Under the pieces are notes generated by a model. That model saw nothing but the letters and a program-made list of their open reading frames with translations. It searched no databases and had not been told where the DNA came from. Both the position numbers and the translations under genes were made by a program. From NCBI RefSeq assembly GCF_009904055.1, contig NZ_WYDP01000001.1, positions 62,001-126,000 on the forward strand: a stretch of 64,000 nt of DNA, read 5' to 3'. The DNA is from Rubellimicrobium sp. CFH 75288 (GTDB lineage Bacteria > Pseudomonadota > Alphaproteobacteria > Rhodobacterales > Rhodobacteraceae). Within the stretch, counting starts at the first letter, position 1. Each line of letters opens with the position of its first letter. Shown here one piece after another: positions 32,760 through 44,178 of this stretch.

Positions 32760-34430
32760 TCAGGCCGGCCGCACCATCAGGCACAATTCCCACGGACCCA
32801 GCGTCGCCTCTCTCATGCCGGGTGCAACCGGGATCCCGAGCCCCTCTCCCGTTTCCTGCCAGTCGCCGTCCGGCAGGACCAGGGGCGCCCGACCCTCGCC
32901 CAGATTGGCGGCCACGAAGACCTGCTCTCCGCCACCGATGCGGACGAACTCGACCAGGTCGCCGGCCGAGATCATGGGAGATTGGACGCCGATACGCAGC
33001 GCTGGATGGCGCCGCCGCCAGGCGATCGCCTTGCGGTAATGGTTGAGGACCGACTCCTCGTCGTTCTCCTGCGCGTCCACGGCCAGGGGCAGATGCGCCT
33101 GCGGAACGGGCAGCCAGGGCCGCGCGACCGAGAAGCCCCCGTTGAGCGAGCCCGCTTCCCATACCATCGGCGTGCGCGCCCCGTCGCGGCCCTTGAACTC
33201 GGGCCAGAAGGCGATCCCGTAGGGGTCCTGGAGATCCTCGTAGGCCAAGTCGGCTTCCGGCAGGCCCAGTTCCTCGCCCTGATAGAGGCAGACCGATCCG
33301 CGCAGGCACATCAGGAGGGTCGCATAGGCCTTGACCGCGGCGGGCGACAGGCGCCAGCGCGTGGGATGGCGGACCGTGTCGTGGTTGGAATAGCTCCAGC
33401 AGGGCCAGGCATCGGGGGCCGCGCGGCCCAGCCGCTCGAAGGTGGAGCAGAGAAGCCGGGCCGTGGCCCGTGCGGGCTGGAGCAGCTCGAAGGGGTAGCA
33501 CATCTGCACCTTGTCCCCCCCGGACGTGTATTCCGCCATGATCTCGAGGCCCCGCTGGGCATCCCCAACCTCGCCCACGGCGGCGGCACCGTAGGGCTCC
33601 ATCTCGGCCCGCAGGCGCCGGAGGAAATCGAGGTTCTCCGGCTGGTTCTTGGAGAACAGGTGCAACTGGTGGTTGTAGGGGTTGACGCTCGGGGCGATGG
33701 AATCGTTGCGCAATTCCTTCGGCAGCGACGGGTTGTCCCGCAGGTACTTGTCCGCGAAATAGAAGTTGATCGTGTCGAGGCGGAACCCGTCCACGCCCCG
33801 TTGCAGCCAGAAGCGCACGACGTCGAGCAGCGCCTCCTGAACCTCGGGGCAGTGGAGGTTGAGATCGGGTTGCGAGGCCAGGAAGTTGTGCAGGTAGTAT
33901 TGCTCGCGACCCGGATGCCAGGCCCAGGCCGATCCTCCGAAGACCGACAACCAGTTGTTGGGCGGAGTTCCGTCGGGCTTGGGGTCGGCCCACACATACC
34001 AGTCCGCCTTGGGATTGTCGCGCGACCGACGGCTTTCCTGAAACCACGGGTGCTGGTCGGACGTGTGCGACAGCACCAGGTCGATCATCACCCGCAGGCC
34101 GAGCCCGTGCGCCACGGCGACGACGCGATCGAAGTCGGCCAGCGTGCCGAACATGGGATCGACGTCGCAGTAGTTGGAGACGTCGTAGCCGAAATCCTTC
34201 ATCGGGCTGTGAAAGAACGGACAGATCCACACGGCGTCGGCCCCGAGCCGCGCGACGTGGGGCAGCCGCTCCGCGATGCCGGCCAGATCGCCGATCCCGT
34301 TGGCATCCGTGTCCTGGAAGCTGCGGGGGTAGATCTGGTAGATCACGGCGCCCCGCCACCAGTCCGGATCGCGCGGCAGCGCGGTGACGCCGGGTCGCAG
34401 CAGCACGTCGGACATCGCGCCCTCTGCCAT
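32760..34430 (-). CDS. GH13 alpha-glucosidase
   Basis: A 556-residue cytosolic GH13 enzyme of the oligo-1,6-/alpha-glucosidase branch. Visible: YQIYPRSFQDTDANGIGDL, DLVLSHTS, the nucleophile region GVDGFRLDTINFYF (Asp), the acid region AAVGEVGDAQR (Glu), and WSYSNHDTVRH (third Asp). It would release glucose from short alpha-glucosides. I chose ATG 34430 because GAGGAGG lies 8 nt upstream; 34466 and 34415 are alternatives. It is divergent from glucokinase, an arrangement that links sugar release to phosphorylation; no sugar ABC transporter is in the window. Confidence 0.9.
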   Translation of the reverse strand: MAEGAMSDVLLRPGVTALPRDPDWWRGAVIYQIYPRSFQDTDANGIGDLAGIAERLPHVARLGADAVWICPFFHSPMKDFGYDVSNYCDVDPMFGTLADFDRVVAVAHGLGLRVMIDLVLSHTSDQHPWFQESRRSRDNPKADWYVWADPKPDGTPPNNWLSVFGGSAWAWHPGREQYYLHNFLASQPDLNLHCPEVQEALLDVVRFWLQRGVDGFRLDTINFYFADKYLRDNPSLPKELRNDSIAPSVNPYNHQLHLFSKNQPENLDFLRRLRAEMEPYGAAAVGEVGDAQRGLEIMAEYTSGGDKVQMCYPFELLQPARATARLLCSTFERLGRAAPDAWPCWSYSNHDTVRHPTRWRLSPAAVKAYATLLMCLRGSVCLYQGEELGLPEADLAYEDLQDPYGIAFWPEFKGRDGARTPMVWEAGSLNGGFSVARPWLPVPQAHLPLAVDAQENDEESVLNHYRKAIAWRRRHPALRIGVQSPMISAGDLVEFVRIGGGEQVFVAANLGEGRAPLVLPDGDWQETGEGLGIPVAPGMREATLGPWELCLMVRPA

Positions 34431-34572
34431 GAGGCCATCCTCCTCGAGCTTGGCGGAGCGCGTCATGGCAGAGCCGCGCGCCTCCGTCCAGTCGGCGGCC
34501 GCGCCCCCGGGCCGCTTGCCGCCCCGTGCCGCGCGGGCCTATGAGGCGGCGACAGGACAGGTGGGGACGCCG

Positions 34573-35553
34573 ATGAAGGACCCGGAGCGGCCGCTGACCC
34601 TTGTGGCGGATATCGGAGGCACGAACACGCGGATCGCCCTGGCGCGGGGCACGCAGGTCGACAAGACGACCGCCCGCCGCTATCCGAATGCCGATCACCC
34701 GGATCTCGCGGCGGTGGTGCGGCGTTTTCTCGAGGAGTGTGGCGAACCGGCGCCGGAGGCGGCCTGCATCGCGGTGGCGGGGCCGGTCCGGGACGGTCGG
34801 GCGGCGCTCACCAACCTCGACTGGGTCATCGACGAGGAGACGCTGGCGCGCTGCGCGGGGACGGATGTCGTGGCCATCCTCAACGATCTTCAGGCCCAGG
34901 GCTATGCGCTGGGCCACACGGAGCCCGGCCTGACCCGGAGCATCATCGCAGGCCCACGGGCGGGACGGGGGGCGGCGCAGCTGGTCGTCAATCTCGGAAC
35001 GGGCTTCAACATCGCACCCGTCTACGAGGTCGGCGGCCGACGCATCGTCCCCCCTGCGGAGGCGGGCCATGCCACGCTGCCCGTGCGCGACGAGCGCGAC
35101 CTGCGCCTCGCCCGCTTCGTCGCCCGCACGCACGGCTTCGCCTCGGTGGAGGAGGTTCTGTCGGGCCGGGGGATCGAACATGTGGACGCCTGGCTTGCCG
35201 AGGAGGAGGGCCGGCCGGCCGAGCGCGACTCGACCGAGATCATGTCCGCGCTCGCCGCCGGTCGGGACGGGCGCGCCCGGCAGGCGGGGGAGGTCTTTGT
35301 CCGGATCCTCGGCACCGTGTGCGGGGACCTCGCCCTCGCCACGCTGCCGCGCGGAGGGATCTGGCTTGTCGGCGGTCTGGCGCGGGCCTTCGGCCCCTAT
35401 CTGGAGGCGCTGGGCTTTGCCGCGGCCTTCAGGGACAAGGGACGATTCTCGGCGTTCATGGAGCAGTTCCCGGTCGATGTGGTGGAGGACGACTGGGCTG
35501 CGCTGACCGGCTGCGCCGCCCATCTGGCGGAGCGGGCGCGTCATCGGGCGTGA
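34573..35553 (+). CDS. glk: Glucokinase
   Basis: A 326-residue ROK-independent glucokinase (Glk family). The ATP site LVADIGGTNTRIALARG is at residues 9-25, the glucose site is in ALTNLDWVIDEETL and VAILNDLQAQGYAL (catalytic Asp), and LVVNLGTGFNIA follows. It converts glucose to glucose 6-phosphate. Start 34573 is preceded by AGGTGGGG; upstream in-frame ATGs would overlap the alpha-glucosidase promoter. Its 3' end overlaps the cckA 3' end by 98 nt on opposite strands, an unusually long convergent overlap. Pgi and Pgl later in the window act on its product line. Confidence 0.9.
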   Translation: MKDPERPLTLVADIGGTNTRIALARGTQVDKTTARRYPNADHPDLAAVVRRFLEECGEPAPEAACIAVAGPVRDGRAALTNLDWVIDEETLARCAGTDVVAILNDLQAQGYALGHTEPGLTRSIIAGPRAGRGAAQLVVNLGTGFNIAPVYEVGGRRIVPPAEAGHATLPVRDERDLRLARFVARTHGFASVEEVLSGRGIEHVDAWLAEEEGRPAERDSTEIMSALAAGRDGRARQAGEVFVRILGTVCGDLALATLPRGGIWLVGGLARAFGPYLEALGFAAAFRDKGRFSAFMEQFPVDVVEDDWAALTGCAAHLAERARHRA

Positions 35554-37957
35554 CCGCCTCGGCGCCGATCAGCGCCAGCTGGTCGCGCACCACATCCGTC
35601 AGATCCTGCAGCGAGAACGGCTTGGCCAGGAAGACGGAGTGAGGCACCATGGCCTTGTGCTCGGCGAAGTCGTCCTCGGCATAGCCCGACACGAACACGA
35701 CCCGGGTGCCGGGACGGCGCGTGATGGCTTCGCGGACCCAGGAGGGACCGTCGCGGCCGGGCATCACCACGTCGGTGACGAACAGGTCCACAGCCACTTC
35801 GGGGTCCTCCAGGATGGCGAGCGCCGCCTCGGCGCTGTCGGCCTCGATCACGCGGTGGCCGCGCAGCCGCAGCGCGCGGGACGCGAAGGCGCGGACAGGA
35901 GCCTCGTCCTCCACCAGGAGCACGCTTCCCTGCCGCCGGGGCACAGCTCCCTCCGCGGGCCCGGGCACCGGCGGCGCAGGGTCGGGCCAATCATGCGCGG
36001 GCAGCCAGATCGTGAAGGTCGATCCGCGGCCGGGCTCGCTCGTGGCGAAGATGAAGCCGCCCGTCTGCTTGATGATCCCGTAGGCCATGGAGAGCCCGAG
36101 GCCCGTCCCCTCCCCCGGCCGCTTGGTCGTGTAGAAGGGTTCGAAGATCTTGGGCAGGCGCTCGGGCGGGATGCCGATCCCCTGATCGTGCACCTGCACG
36201 GTCACCCAGCGCCCTGCCGGGATCACCGCGCGGTCCCGCGTGACCGGCTGCGGCAGAAGGACATTGCCCGTCTCGATGCGGATCTCGCCGCCGTCCGGCA
36301 TCGCGTCGCGCGCATTGACGACCAGGTTCATGATGACCTGCTCGAGCTGCCGGCGGTCGGCCCGGACGGCGTGGAGGTCCGGATCGTGGTCCAGCGTCAG
36401 ACGGATGCGCTCGCCCGTCAGCCGGTTCAGCAGATGGGTCAGATCCGACAGGGTGTCGCGCAGGTCGAAGGTTTCCGGCAGCAGGTTCTGCTTGCGCGAG
36501 AAGGAGAGGAGCTGATCGACAAGGCTCGCGGCACGGTTGGCGTTCTGCCTGATCTGGATGAGGTCGGCATAGTCCGGCGTCCGCTCGTCGTGCCGCAGGA
36601 GCAGCAGGTCGCAATGGCCGGAGATGGCCGTCAGCAGGTTGTTGAAGTCGTGCGCCACCCCCCCGGCGAGCTGGCCCAGGGCCTGCATCTTCTGGCTCTG
36701 CACGAACTGCGCCTCGAGCGCCTTGAGCTCGGTCACGTCGTCCAGGATGGCGAGAAGATGAAGGTCCTCGGCCGGTCCCGCCAGGGTGAGGGTGACCCGC
36801 AGGAACCAGTCCTGATGCTCCCCCCGGCCCCGGAGGAACTGGGGACCGGCGGCGGCACGCCCCTCGGCCACGTCGGCCACCCATTCGGCCACGGGCCGTC
36901 CCAGCCCCTCCAGCAGGTCGGACAGCCGGGTGCCCTGAGGCACGGGAACGGGGATCAGCGCGCGGGCGGACCGGTTGGCGGCCAGAACCTCGCCCGTGCG
37001 GGAGACCTTGAGCAGGGGGATCGGCAGGGTCTCGATCACCGCCCATTGTGCGGCGGACGGCGGCAGCGAGGCCGAAGCGGGCAGAAGATAGATCTCGCGC
37101 CGACCGCCGGGACCGTTGACCACCGCCAGGAGGCAGTCCACCGGACCCTCGGCGGTACGAAGCGTGTGGTTGCGCCCGGAGACGAGCGGCGCGGCGCCGA
37201 GGACGGCATCGACATGGCGGGGGCGGCCGCCGATCAGGCTCCGCGCCGCCTCGTTCATGTAGAGGATCGTCCCTGCCGGACCGGCGACGATCATGGGCAG
37301 GGTGAGCGCGTCGGTCGCGCGCCGCTGGTCGGGGCGGGCGCCGAGATCCTCGAACCGCCAGACGAACAGATCCTCGTGCGCCGTTCGGACGGAGACGCGC
37401 AGATGGCCGCGGCGGGTGATCAGGTCCTCGGCGGCCCAGCCGGTCTGCTCGGCCCGGTCCTGCAGCCGGGCGACGAGCGCGCCCGGTGCGGCGATCATCG
37501 TCTCGAGAAAGGCCGTCGCCGTCCGCCCGCCGGTCCCCGCGGCCCGAGCGGCGGGGTTGCGCCAGTGCACCTCGCCCAGGCGATCGGCCAGCAGGGTCGG
37601 GATGGCGTCGTGCTCGGCCAGAAGCGACAGGGAGCGCGCGACATTCCGGCAGCGGCGGCGGCGCTGCCCCTCCGCCAGCGCAAGCAGGGCCGCGGTGGCG
37701 AACAGGGTGACCCCCAGCAGGGTCAGACCAAGGCGCAGCCAGGACGCCGCGGCGATCGGCGCGGCCGCCAGGGCGAGGCAGCCCGCGACCAGCACGGAGA
37801 GCGGCAGGGGGATCGCCAGAGCCGGGCGCGGCGGAAGGGAGATGCCCGGCGAAGGGGGCGGCGCCGGGGGTCGCAGCTCGGCCTCTCCGCCCGGCCGGGA
37901 ACGGACGGGATGCGGCAGGGGGCCGTCTGGGGGCGTGGCGGGCTGCGTCTGGGGCAC
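35456..37957 (-). CDS. cckA: Hybrid sensor histidine kinase CckA
   Basis: An 833-residue cell-cycle kinase. Two membrane helices lie at about 45-95, then PAS-like regions (about 110-400), HisKA with H436 in [16 protein letters not shown], HATPase with [19 protein letters not shown] and [10 protein letters not shown], and a receiver with D729 in [13 protein letters not shown] and Lys779. The stretch [20 protein letters not shown] is typical of CckA. In alphaproteobacteria CckA phosphorylates ChpT, which feeds CtrA. The start is a GTG at 37957 with AGGA upstream; no ATG fits. A perfect CtrA box occurs at 11058. The last 98 nt overlap glk antisense. Confidence 0.88.
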   Translation of the reverse strand: MPQTQPATPPDGPLPHPVRSRPGGEAELRPPAPPPSPGISLPPRPALAIPLPLSVLVAGCLALAAAPIAAASWLRLGLTLLGVTLFATAALLALAEGQRRRRCRNVARSLSLLAEHDAIPTLLADRLGEVHWRNPAARAAGTGGRTATAFLETMIAAPGALVARLQDRAEQTGWAAEDLITRRGHLRVSVRTAHEDLFVWRFEDLGARPDQRRATDALTLPMIVAGPAGTILYMNEAARSLIGGRPRHVDAVLGAAPLVSGRNHTLRTAEGPVDCLLAVVNGPGGRREIYLLPASASLPPSAAQWAVIETLPIPLLKVSRTGEVLAANRSARALIPVPVPQGTRLSDLLEGLGRPVAEWVADVAEGRAAAGPQFLRGRGEHQDWFLRVTLTLAGPAEDLHLLAILDDVTELKALEAQFVQSQKMQALGQLAGGVAHDFNNLLTAISGHCDLLLLRHDERTPDYADLIQIRQNANRAASLVDQLLSFSRKQNLLPETFDLRDTLSDLTHLLNRLTGERIRLTLDHDPDLHAVRADRRQLEQVIMNLVVNARDAMPDGGEIRIETGNVLLPQPVTRDRAVIPAGRWVTVQVHDQGIGIPPERLPKIFEPFYTTKRPGEGTGLGLSMAYGIIKQTGGFIFATSEPGRGSTFTIWLPAHDWPDPAPPVPGPAEGAVPRRQGSVLLVEDEAPVRAFASRALRLRGHRVIEADSAEAALAILEDPEVAVDLFVTDVVMPGRDGPSWVREAITRRPGTRVVFVSGYAEDDFAEHKAMVPHSVFLAKPFSLQDLTDVVRDQLALIGAEAVTPDDAPAPPDGRRSRSAQPSRPPPHRPGTAP

Positions 37958-38052
37958 GGCACGGGTCCTGTGATCTCCGCACCAGTTGAGCAGACAAGTC
38001 CTAACAAACGGTAAATGGAAACGGACCCGACGGCGTCGCCGGCCGAAAACCG

Positions 38053-39222
38053 TCAGCTCGCGTGTCCCCGGTGCCGCAGGACGGCCTGATAGAAGCCGTC
38101 GCGATCCGCGTCGGGCACGACGCGGAACCGGTCCGCGAGCGTCCAGCACCCGCCTGCAAGGAGCGGCCGGATGCGCGCGTCCCCCTCCTCCTCGAGAACG
38201 GAGCAGGTGGCGAAGGCCAGCGCCCCGCCGGGCCGGACAAGCCGCGCGGCCTGACCGAGCAGCGAATCCTGCACGGCGGTGAGCCGGTCGAGATCGGCGC
38301 GGGTGAGACGCCAGCGGGCGTCGGGGTTGCGCCGCCAAGTGCCGCTGCCCGTGCAGGGCGCATCCACGAGCACGAGGTCGAAGGGCGCTCCCGAGGCCGG
38401 GTCGCGCACGCGCCGCACGGCGAGTCCCGCCCGCTCCGCCCGAGCGGGGAGGTCGGCCATGCGGCGCGGGTCGATGTCGTGCGCCACGAGTTCGAGCCGC
38501 GCCCGCGCACCCATGGCAAGCGTCTTGCCGCCGCCGCCCGCGCAGAGGTCGAGGACGCGGTCTCCGTCCCGCAGGGGAAGCCGCAGCACCGCCTCCTGCG
38601 AGGAGGCATCCTGAAGTTCCACAAGACCGTCACGATAGGGGGCGGTGGCGGTGATCCGGGGGGCGCGGCCGAGGGCCCGCAGCGCGGTCGGCACGCGGGG
38701 ATCGGGGATCGTGTCCACGCCCTCGGCCGCCAGCCGACGGGCGGCCTCCTCGCGCGTCAGCCGGGAAAGATCGACGCGGAGCGTCACGGGGGCGCGGTGG
38801 CGCTGGACCTCGGCCGCGCGGTCGGCGTCGGGGCCGAGCGCCGCGTCCCACAGCGGCAGGAGCCAGTCCGGCAGGTCGAGGCGCACGGCCCGTGGCGCCT
38901 CGGCCAGCGCCCGCCCGCCCTCGTCGGCCGAGAGCGGCGCCAGCGCATGACGGCCGCCCGTGAAGATCGTCGCCGGGTCCGTGCCGTCCAGCCGGGCCAG
39001 TCCGAGCAGGAGGGCGCGGCCCGTCTCGCCGCCTCCGGCCCAGGCGGCCGAGCGCCGGCGGCGGAGCGCATCAAAGACAAGATCGCGCACCGCGGCCCGA
39101 TCGCCGGAGCCGGCAAAGCGCGACCGCCGGCCCCAGCCGGTCAGCACCTGCTCGGCCGGCTCGCCTGCCAGGATGCGGTCGAGCAGGCCCGCGGCGGCGG
39201 CAACTCGGGCGGCCGGGGTCAC
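38053..39222 (-). CDS. rsmB: 16S rRNA m5C methyltransferase (RsmB/NOP family)
   Basis: A 389-residue protein with an N-terminal NusB-like RNA-binding domain (about 1-130) and a C-terminal Rossmann methyltransferase. SAM motifs: VLDLCAGGGGKTLAMGA, and the catalytic VLVDAPCTGSGTWRRNP with the cysteine that clears the product; a second cysteine is in LAFATCSVLEEE. RsmB-type enzymes modify C967 of 16S rRNA. It precedes guaB on the same strand (12-nt gap to guaB end), an arrangement seen in other Rhodobacteraceae. Confidence 0.87.
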   Translation of the reverse strand: MTPAARVAAAAGLLDRILAGEPAEQVLTGWGRRSRFAGSGDRAAVRDLVFDALRRRRSAAWAGGGETGRALLLGLARLDGTDPATIFTGGRHALAPLSADEGGRALAEAPRAVRLDLPDWLLPLWDAALGPDADRAAEVQRHRAPVTLRVDLSRLTREEAARRLAAEGVDTIPDPRVPTALRALGRAPRITATAPYRDGLVELQDASSQEAVLRLPLRDGDRVLDLCAGGGGKTLAMGARARLELVAHDIDPRRMADLPARAERAGLAVRRVRDPASGAPFDLVLVDAPCTGSGTWRRNPDARWRLTRADLDRLTAVQDSLLGQAARLVRPGGALAFATCSVLEEEGDARIRPLLAGGCWTLADRFRVVPDADRDGFYQAVLRHRGHAS

Positions 39223-39234
39223 GGACGCCGCGGC

Positions 39235-40800
<1,566 letters not shown>

Positions 40801-40823
40801 TCAGCCGCAAAGGGAGCGCCGCC

Positions 40824-42890
40824 GTGACCGCCCAGCCCCTCGCCGACGCGCCGGCCCTCGCGCGGGAAGCGCTGGTGATCTTCACCCCCTCCGGCAAGAG
40901 GGGCCGGTTTCCCGTGGGAACGCCGGTGCTGCAGGCGGCGCGCAGCCTCGGGGTGGATCTCGACTCGGTCTGCGGGGGACGGGGGATCTGCTCCAAGTGC
41001 CAGGTCGCGCCCCAGTTCGGCGAGTTTCCCAAGCACGGCGTCACCGTGGCGGCGGACGCTCTCAGCGCATGGAACGCGGTCGAAGCCCGCTACGACCGGG
41101 TGCGCGGCCTGCCCCCGGGACGGCGTCTGGGCTGCCAGGCACGGATCGAGGGCGATGTGGTCATCGACGTGCCGCCCGAGAGCCAGGTCCACCGGCAGGT
41201 CGTGCGCAAGGCCGCCGACGACCGTCCCGTCGTCATGGACCCCGCCACCCATCTGCGCCTGGTGGAGGTGGAGCCCCCCGACATGCACGAGCCGCGCGGC
41301 GATCTCGAACGGCTCTCGGAGGCGCTGCGCCGCCAGTGGGGCATCGAGGCCGTCACCGCGCCCCTGCCCGTCCTGTCGCGCCTTCAGACCGCGCTGCGCA
41401 AGGGCGAGTGGCAGGTGACGGTCGCGCTCTGGACCGGGGGGGCGGGACCGGCGGTCGTGCTCGACCTCTGGCCCGGCTTCTTCGAGGGACCGCTCTACGG
41501 GCTCGCGGTGGATGTGGGATCGACCACCATCGCGGCGCATCTGACGAACCTCTCGGACGGGAGCGTGCGGGCGAGCGCGGGGGTGATGAACCCCCAGATC
41601 CGCTTCGGCGAGGATCTGATGAGCCGCGTCTCCTATGCCATGATGAACCCCGGCGGGGACCGCGAGATGACGCGGGCGGTGCGCGAGGCGATCGACGGGC
41701 TGGCGCAATCGCTCGCGGCCGAGGCCGGGATCGAGGGGCGCGCCATCGTCGAGGCGGTGTTCGTCTGCAACCCGGTGATGCACCACCTGCTTCTGGGCAT
41801 CGACCCGGTGGAGCTGGGGCAGGCGCCCTTTGCGCTGGCCACCGGGGGGGCGCTCGACCTGGAGGGGCGCGACCTCGGGCTGGGCTCGGTGAACGAGGCG
41901 GCGCGCGTTCATGTCCTGCCCTGCATCGCGGGCCATGTGGGCGCGGACGCGGCCGCCGTGGCGCTGGCCGAGCGGCCCGACCTGTCGGAGGACCTGGTGC
42001 TGGTCGTGGACGTGGGCACCAATGCGGAAATCCTGCTCGGGGACCGCTCGGGGGTGCTGGCCTGCTCCTCGCCCACGGGGCCGGCCTTCGAGGGGGCGCA
42101 GATCAGCGCGGGCCAGCGTGCCGCCCCCGGCGCCATCGAGCGCGTCCGCATCGACCCCGCGACCGGGGAGCCGCGATTCCGCGTCATCGGCTGCGACCTG
42201 TGGTCCGACGAGCCGGGCTTTGCCGAGGCGGTGGGGCCGGGGGGCGTCACGGGCATCTGCGGGTCGGGCATCATCGAGGCGGTGGCCGAGATGCGCCTCG
42301 CGGGGCTGGTGGACCGGGCCGGGCTGATCGGATCGGCCGAGCAGACGGGCAGCGCCCGCTGCGTGCCGCAGGGGCGCACCCATGCCTACCTGCTGCACGA
42401 CGCGACCGCCGCCGGGGGCCCGCGCATCCTGGTCACGCAGGGCGACATCCGGGCGATCCAGCTCGCCAAGTCGGCGCTCTATGCCGGGGCGCGGCTGCTG
42501 ATGGACGCGCGCGGGGTGGAGCGGGTGGACCGCGTGGTGCTGGCCGGAGCCTTCGGTGCGCACATCTCGCCGCTGCATGCCACGATCCTGGGCATGATCC
42601 CGGACGTGCCGGAAGGGGCCGTGCGCAGCGCCGGCAATGCCGCCGGCACGGGGGCGCGGATCGCGCTCTGCTCGGTCGCGGCGCGGCGCGAGGCGGCGGC
42701 GCTGGTCCGGCGCATCCAGAAGATCGAGACCGCGATCGAGCCCCGGTTCCAGGAGCATTTCGTGGCCGCCAACGCGATCCCGCACGCGACGGACCCGTTC
42801 CCGCATCTGGCTGCGCGCGTGGCCCTGCCCGAGCCCTCCTTCAACGCGGGCGGGGCGGCGGAGGGTGGCCGACGGCGGCGGCGGGGCTGA
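40824..42890 (+). CDS. RamA/RACo-like corrinoid-activating ferredoxin-ASKHA protein
   Basis: A 688-residue protein with an N-terminal 2Fe-2S ferredoxin (C50, C56, C59 and C104; VCGGRGICSKC), a linker, and an ASKHA ATPase domain (DUF4445) with LAVDVGSTTIAAHL, LVLVVDVGTNAEILLG and GICGSGIIEAV. Relatives use ATP to drive electrons into Co(II) corrinoids and restore the Co(I) state of methyltransferases. In roseobacters a RamA-like protein serves a split methionine synthase. The pterin methyltransferase and MTHFR of this window lie 10 kb away. It is divergent from guaB and followed by dodecin after 72 nt. Confidence 0.87.
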   Translation: MTAQPLADAPALAREALVIFTPSGKRGRFPVGTPVLQAARSLGVDLDSVCGGRGICSKCQVAPQFGEFPKHGVTVAADALSAWNAVEARYDRVRGLPPGRRLGCQARIEGDVVIDVPPESQVHRQVVRKAADDRPVVMDPATHLRLVEVEPPDMHEPRGDLERLSEALRRQWGIEAVTAPLPVLSRLQTALRKGEWQVTVALWTGGAGPAVVLDLWPGFFEGPLYGLAVDVGSTTIAAHLTNLSDGSVRASAGVMNPQIRFGEDLMSRVSYAMMNPGGDREMTRAVREAIDGLAQSLAAEAGIEGRAIVEAVFVCNPVMHHLLLGIDPVELGQAPFALATGGALDLEGRDLGLGSVNEAARVHVLPCIAGHVGADAAAVALAERPDLSEDLVLVVDVGTNAEILLGDRSGVLACSSPTGPAFEGAQISAGQRAAPGAIERVRIDPATGEPRFRVIGCDLWSDEPGFAEAVGPGGVTGICGSGIIEAVAEMRLAGLVDRAGLIGSAEQTGSARCVPQGRTHAYLLHDATAAGGPRILVTQGDIRAIQLAKSALYAGARLLMDARGVERVDRVVLAGAFGAHISPLHATILGMIPDVPEGAVRSAGNAAGTGARIALCSVAARREAAALVRRIQKIETAIEPRFQEHFVAANAIPHATDPFPHLAARVALPEPSFNAGGAAEGGRRRRRG

Positions 42891-42962
42891 GGAGCCGCGC
42901 ACCCTCGCGCCCGGCAGCGGTATGATGACCCGGGGGCACGCGGCCCCGCAGGGAGGAATGCC

Positions 42963-43178
42963 ATGTCCGTGGCCAAGATCATCGAATTGTCGAGCCGCTC
43001 GGCACAGAGCTTCGAAGATGCGATCCGTCAGGGGATCGCGCGCGCGTCGCGCACGCTGCACGGGATCACGGGTGCCTGGGTCAAGGAGCAGCACGTGGAG
43101 GTGCAGGACGGGCGCGTCACTGGCTTTCGCGTCAACATGATGGTGACCTTCGTCCTGCGCGACGGCGACGACGACTGA
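42963..43178 (+). CDS. Dodecin
   Basis: A 71-residue flavin-binding dodecin subunit. The sequence has KIIELSSRSAQSFEDAIRQG, then ITGAWVKEQHVEVQDG with the flavin-stacking Trp39, and FRVNMMVTFVL at the end; it fits the family in length. Dodecins form hollow 12-mers that store or buffer flavins. GGAGG precedes the ATG. It follows the ASKHA gene in the same direction. Confidence 0.93.
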   Translation: MSVAKIIELSSRSAQSFEDAIRQGIARASRTLHGITGAWVKEQHVEVQDGRVTGFRVNMMVTFVLRDGDDD

Positions 43179-43191
43179 GGGCCTTGCGGGC

Positions 43192-43219
43192 GGGGCCGGC
43201 GCTGCGCTATGTCGGCCCC
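43192..43219 (+). terminator. Hairpin between dodecin and tRNA-Gly
   Basis: GGGGCCG / CGGCCCC, 7-bp stem with a 14-nt loop, between the dodecin stop and the tRNA. No T-run follows, and the tRNA promoter must overlap the area. Confidence 0.3.
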
Positions 43220-43221
43220 GC

Positions 43222-43295
43222 GCGGGTGTAGCTCAATGGTAGAGCAGCAGCTTCCCAAGCTGACGACGAGGGTTCGATTCCCTTCACCCGCTCCA
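43222..43295 (+). tRNA. tRNA-Gly (anticodon CCC)
   Basis: A 74-nt cloverleaf: acceptor stem GCGGGTG / CACCCGC, D arm GCTC-loop-GAGC, anticodon stem-loop at 43247-43263 with loop TTCCCAA (anticodon CCC at 43254-43256), T arm AGGGTTCGATTCCCT and encoded CCA end. It reads GGG glycine codons. The first pair of the anticodon stem is a G/A mismatch, as I also recall in relatives. Confidence 0.95.
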
Positions 43296-43357
43296 GCCCT
43301 TCCGTCCCGCCTTCCCTCGCGCTAGTCCTCCCCCCGAGGCCGGACAGGGAGGACCGT

Positions 43358-43711
43358 ATGAGCCACGACATCCAGCGCATCGAGCCGGGGCCGCGCATGA
43401 GCCAGGCGGTGATCCACGGGGGCGTGGCCCATCTGGCCGGGCAGGTCGGGGCGCCGGGCGCCAGCGTGGCCGAGCAGACCCGCGCCGTGCTGGCCGAGAT
43501 CGACCGCCTGCTCGCGGCCTGCGGCACCTCGAAGAGCCGCCTGCTGACGGCGCAGATCTGGCTCGCGGACATGGCCGCCTTCGAGGAGATGAACGCGGTC
43601 TGGGATGCCTGGATCGACCCGGCGAACCCCCCCGCCCGCTGGACCGGAGAGGCGCGGCTGGCCACGCCAGACTACAAGGTGGAGATCATCGTCACGGCGG
43701 CGGTGGGATGA
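43358..43711 (+). CDS. RidA-family protein (YjgF/YER057c/UK114)
   Basis: A 117-residue trimeric-type RidA protein: MSQAVIHGGVAHLAGQVG near residues 9-26, then LLTAQIWLADMAAFEEMNAVWDAW (about 61-84). RidA members deaminate reactive enamine/imine intermediates. The arginine in the C-terminal PPARWTGEARL position and missing signal peptide are consistent with a cytosolic protein. GGGAGG precedes the start. Its stop overlaps the next ATG. Confidence 0.88.
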   Translation: MSHDIQRIEPGPRMSQAVIHGGVAHLAGQVGAPGASVAEQTRAVLAEIDRLLAACGTSKSRLLTAQIWLADMAAFEEMNAVWDAWIDPANPPARWTGEARLATPDYKVEIIVTAAVG

Positions 43712-44169
43712 TCCGCGGGGGCGCGCTCCTGCTCGCGCTGGCGCCCGCCCTTGCGGCGGCGCAGGAGCCGGCCCTTCTCGACTGCGCGACCGAGGGCGGC
43801 GAGGCGTTCCGGGTGCTGCTGTGGCAGCCCTCGGCGGACGGCCCGCTCCATTGCGTGGAGTGGCTGGACCTGGAGGACGTGGCGCCCTGCGCGCCGCAGG
43901 GCGGCTGGGGGCTGACCGATCCGGACGCGCCAGGCGTCCTCGCCTCCGTGGCCACCGATTCGCGCGTGGCCGCCGCCCATCCGGGGCCCAAGTTCTTCGC
44001 GCGCGTCGGTCCGTCCGAGTTCGTGGCCTCGGCCTCCTCGGGGCCGGGAATGCCGCTCGCCCTCGAGGTGCATGGCGACACGTTCTGGCGGTTGCGCATG
44101 ACGCTCGGGGGAGACGGTTCGATCTTCACCCGCACGGGCGAGCGGCCGTTCCACTGCGCCCGCCGCTGA
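43708..44169 (+). CDS. Secreted protein of unknown function
   Basis: A 153-residue protein with a Sec signal peptide (MIRGGALLLALAPALAAAQ; likely cut after AAAQ or just before). The mature part has four cysteines that could form disulfides (DCATEGG, HCVEW, PCAPQG, HCARR) and no recognised domain. It overlaps the RidA stop by 4 nt, so the two are likely coexpressed. Function unknown. Confidence 0.7.
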   Translation: MIRGGALLLALAPALAAAQEPALLDCATEGGEAFRVLLWQPSADGPLHCVEWLDLEDVAPCAPQGGWGLTDPDAPGVLASVATDSRVAAAHPGPKFFARVGPSEFVASASSGPGMPLALEVHGDTFWRLRMTLGGDGSIFTRTGERPFHCARR

Positions 44170-44178
44170 GGCGCGCCC

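Noticed and set aside
38001-38015. CTAA-N7-TAAA upstream of cckA as autoregulatory CtrA box
   Set aside because: Two mismatches; too degenerate to list as a site.
43222-43295. tRNA-Gly as attachment site of an integrated element
   Set aside because: No integrase, no repeat of the tRNA 3' end and no drop in base composition around it.
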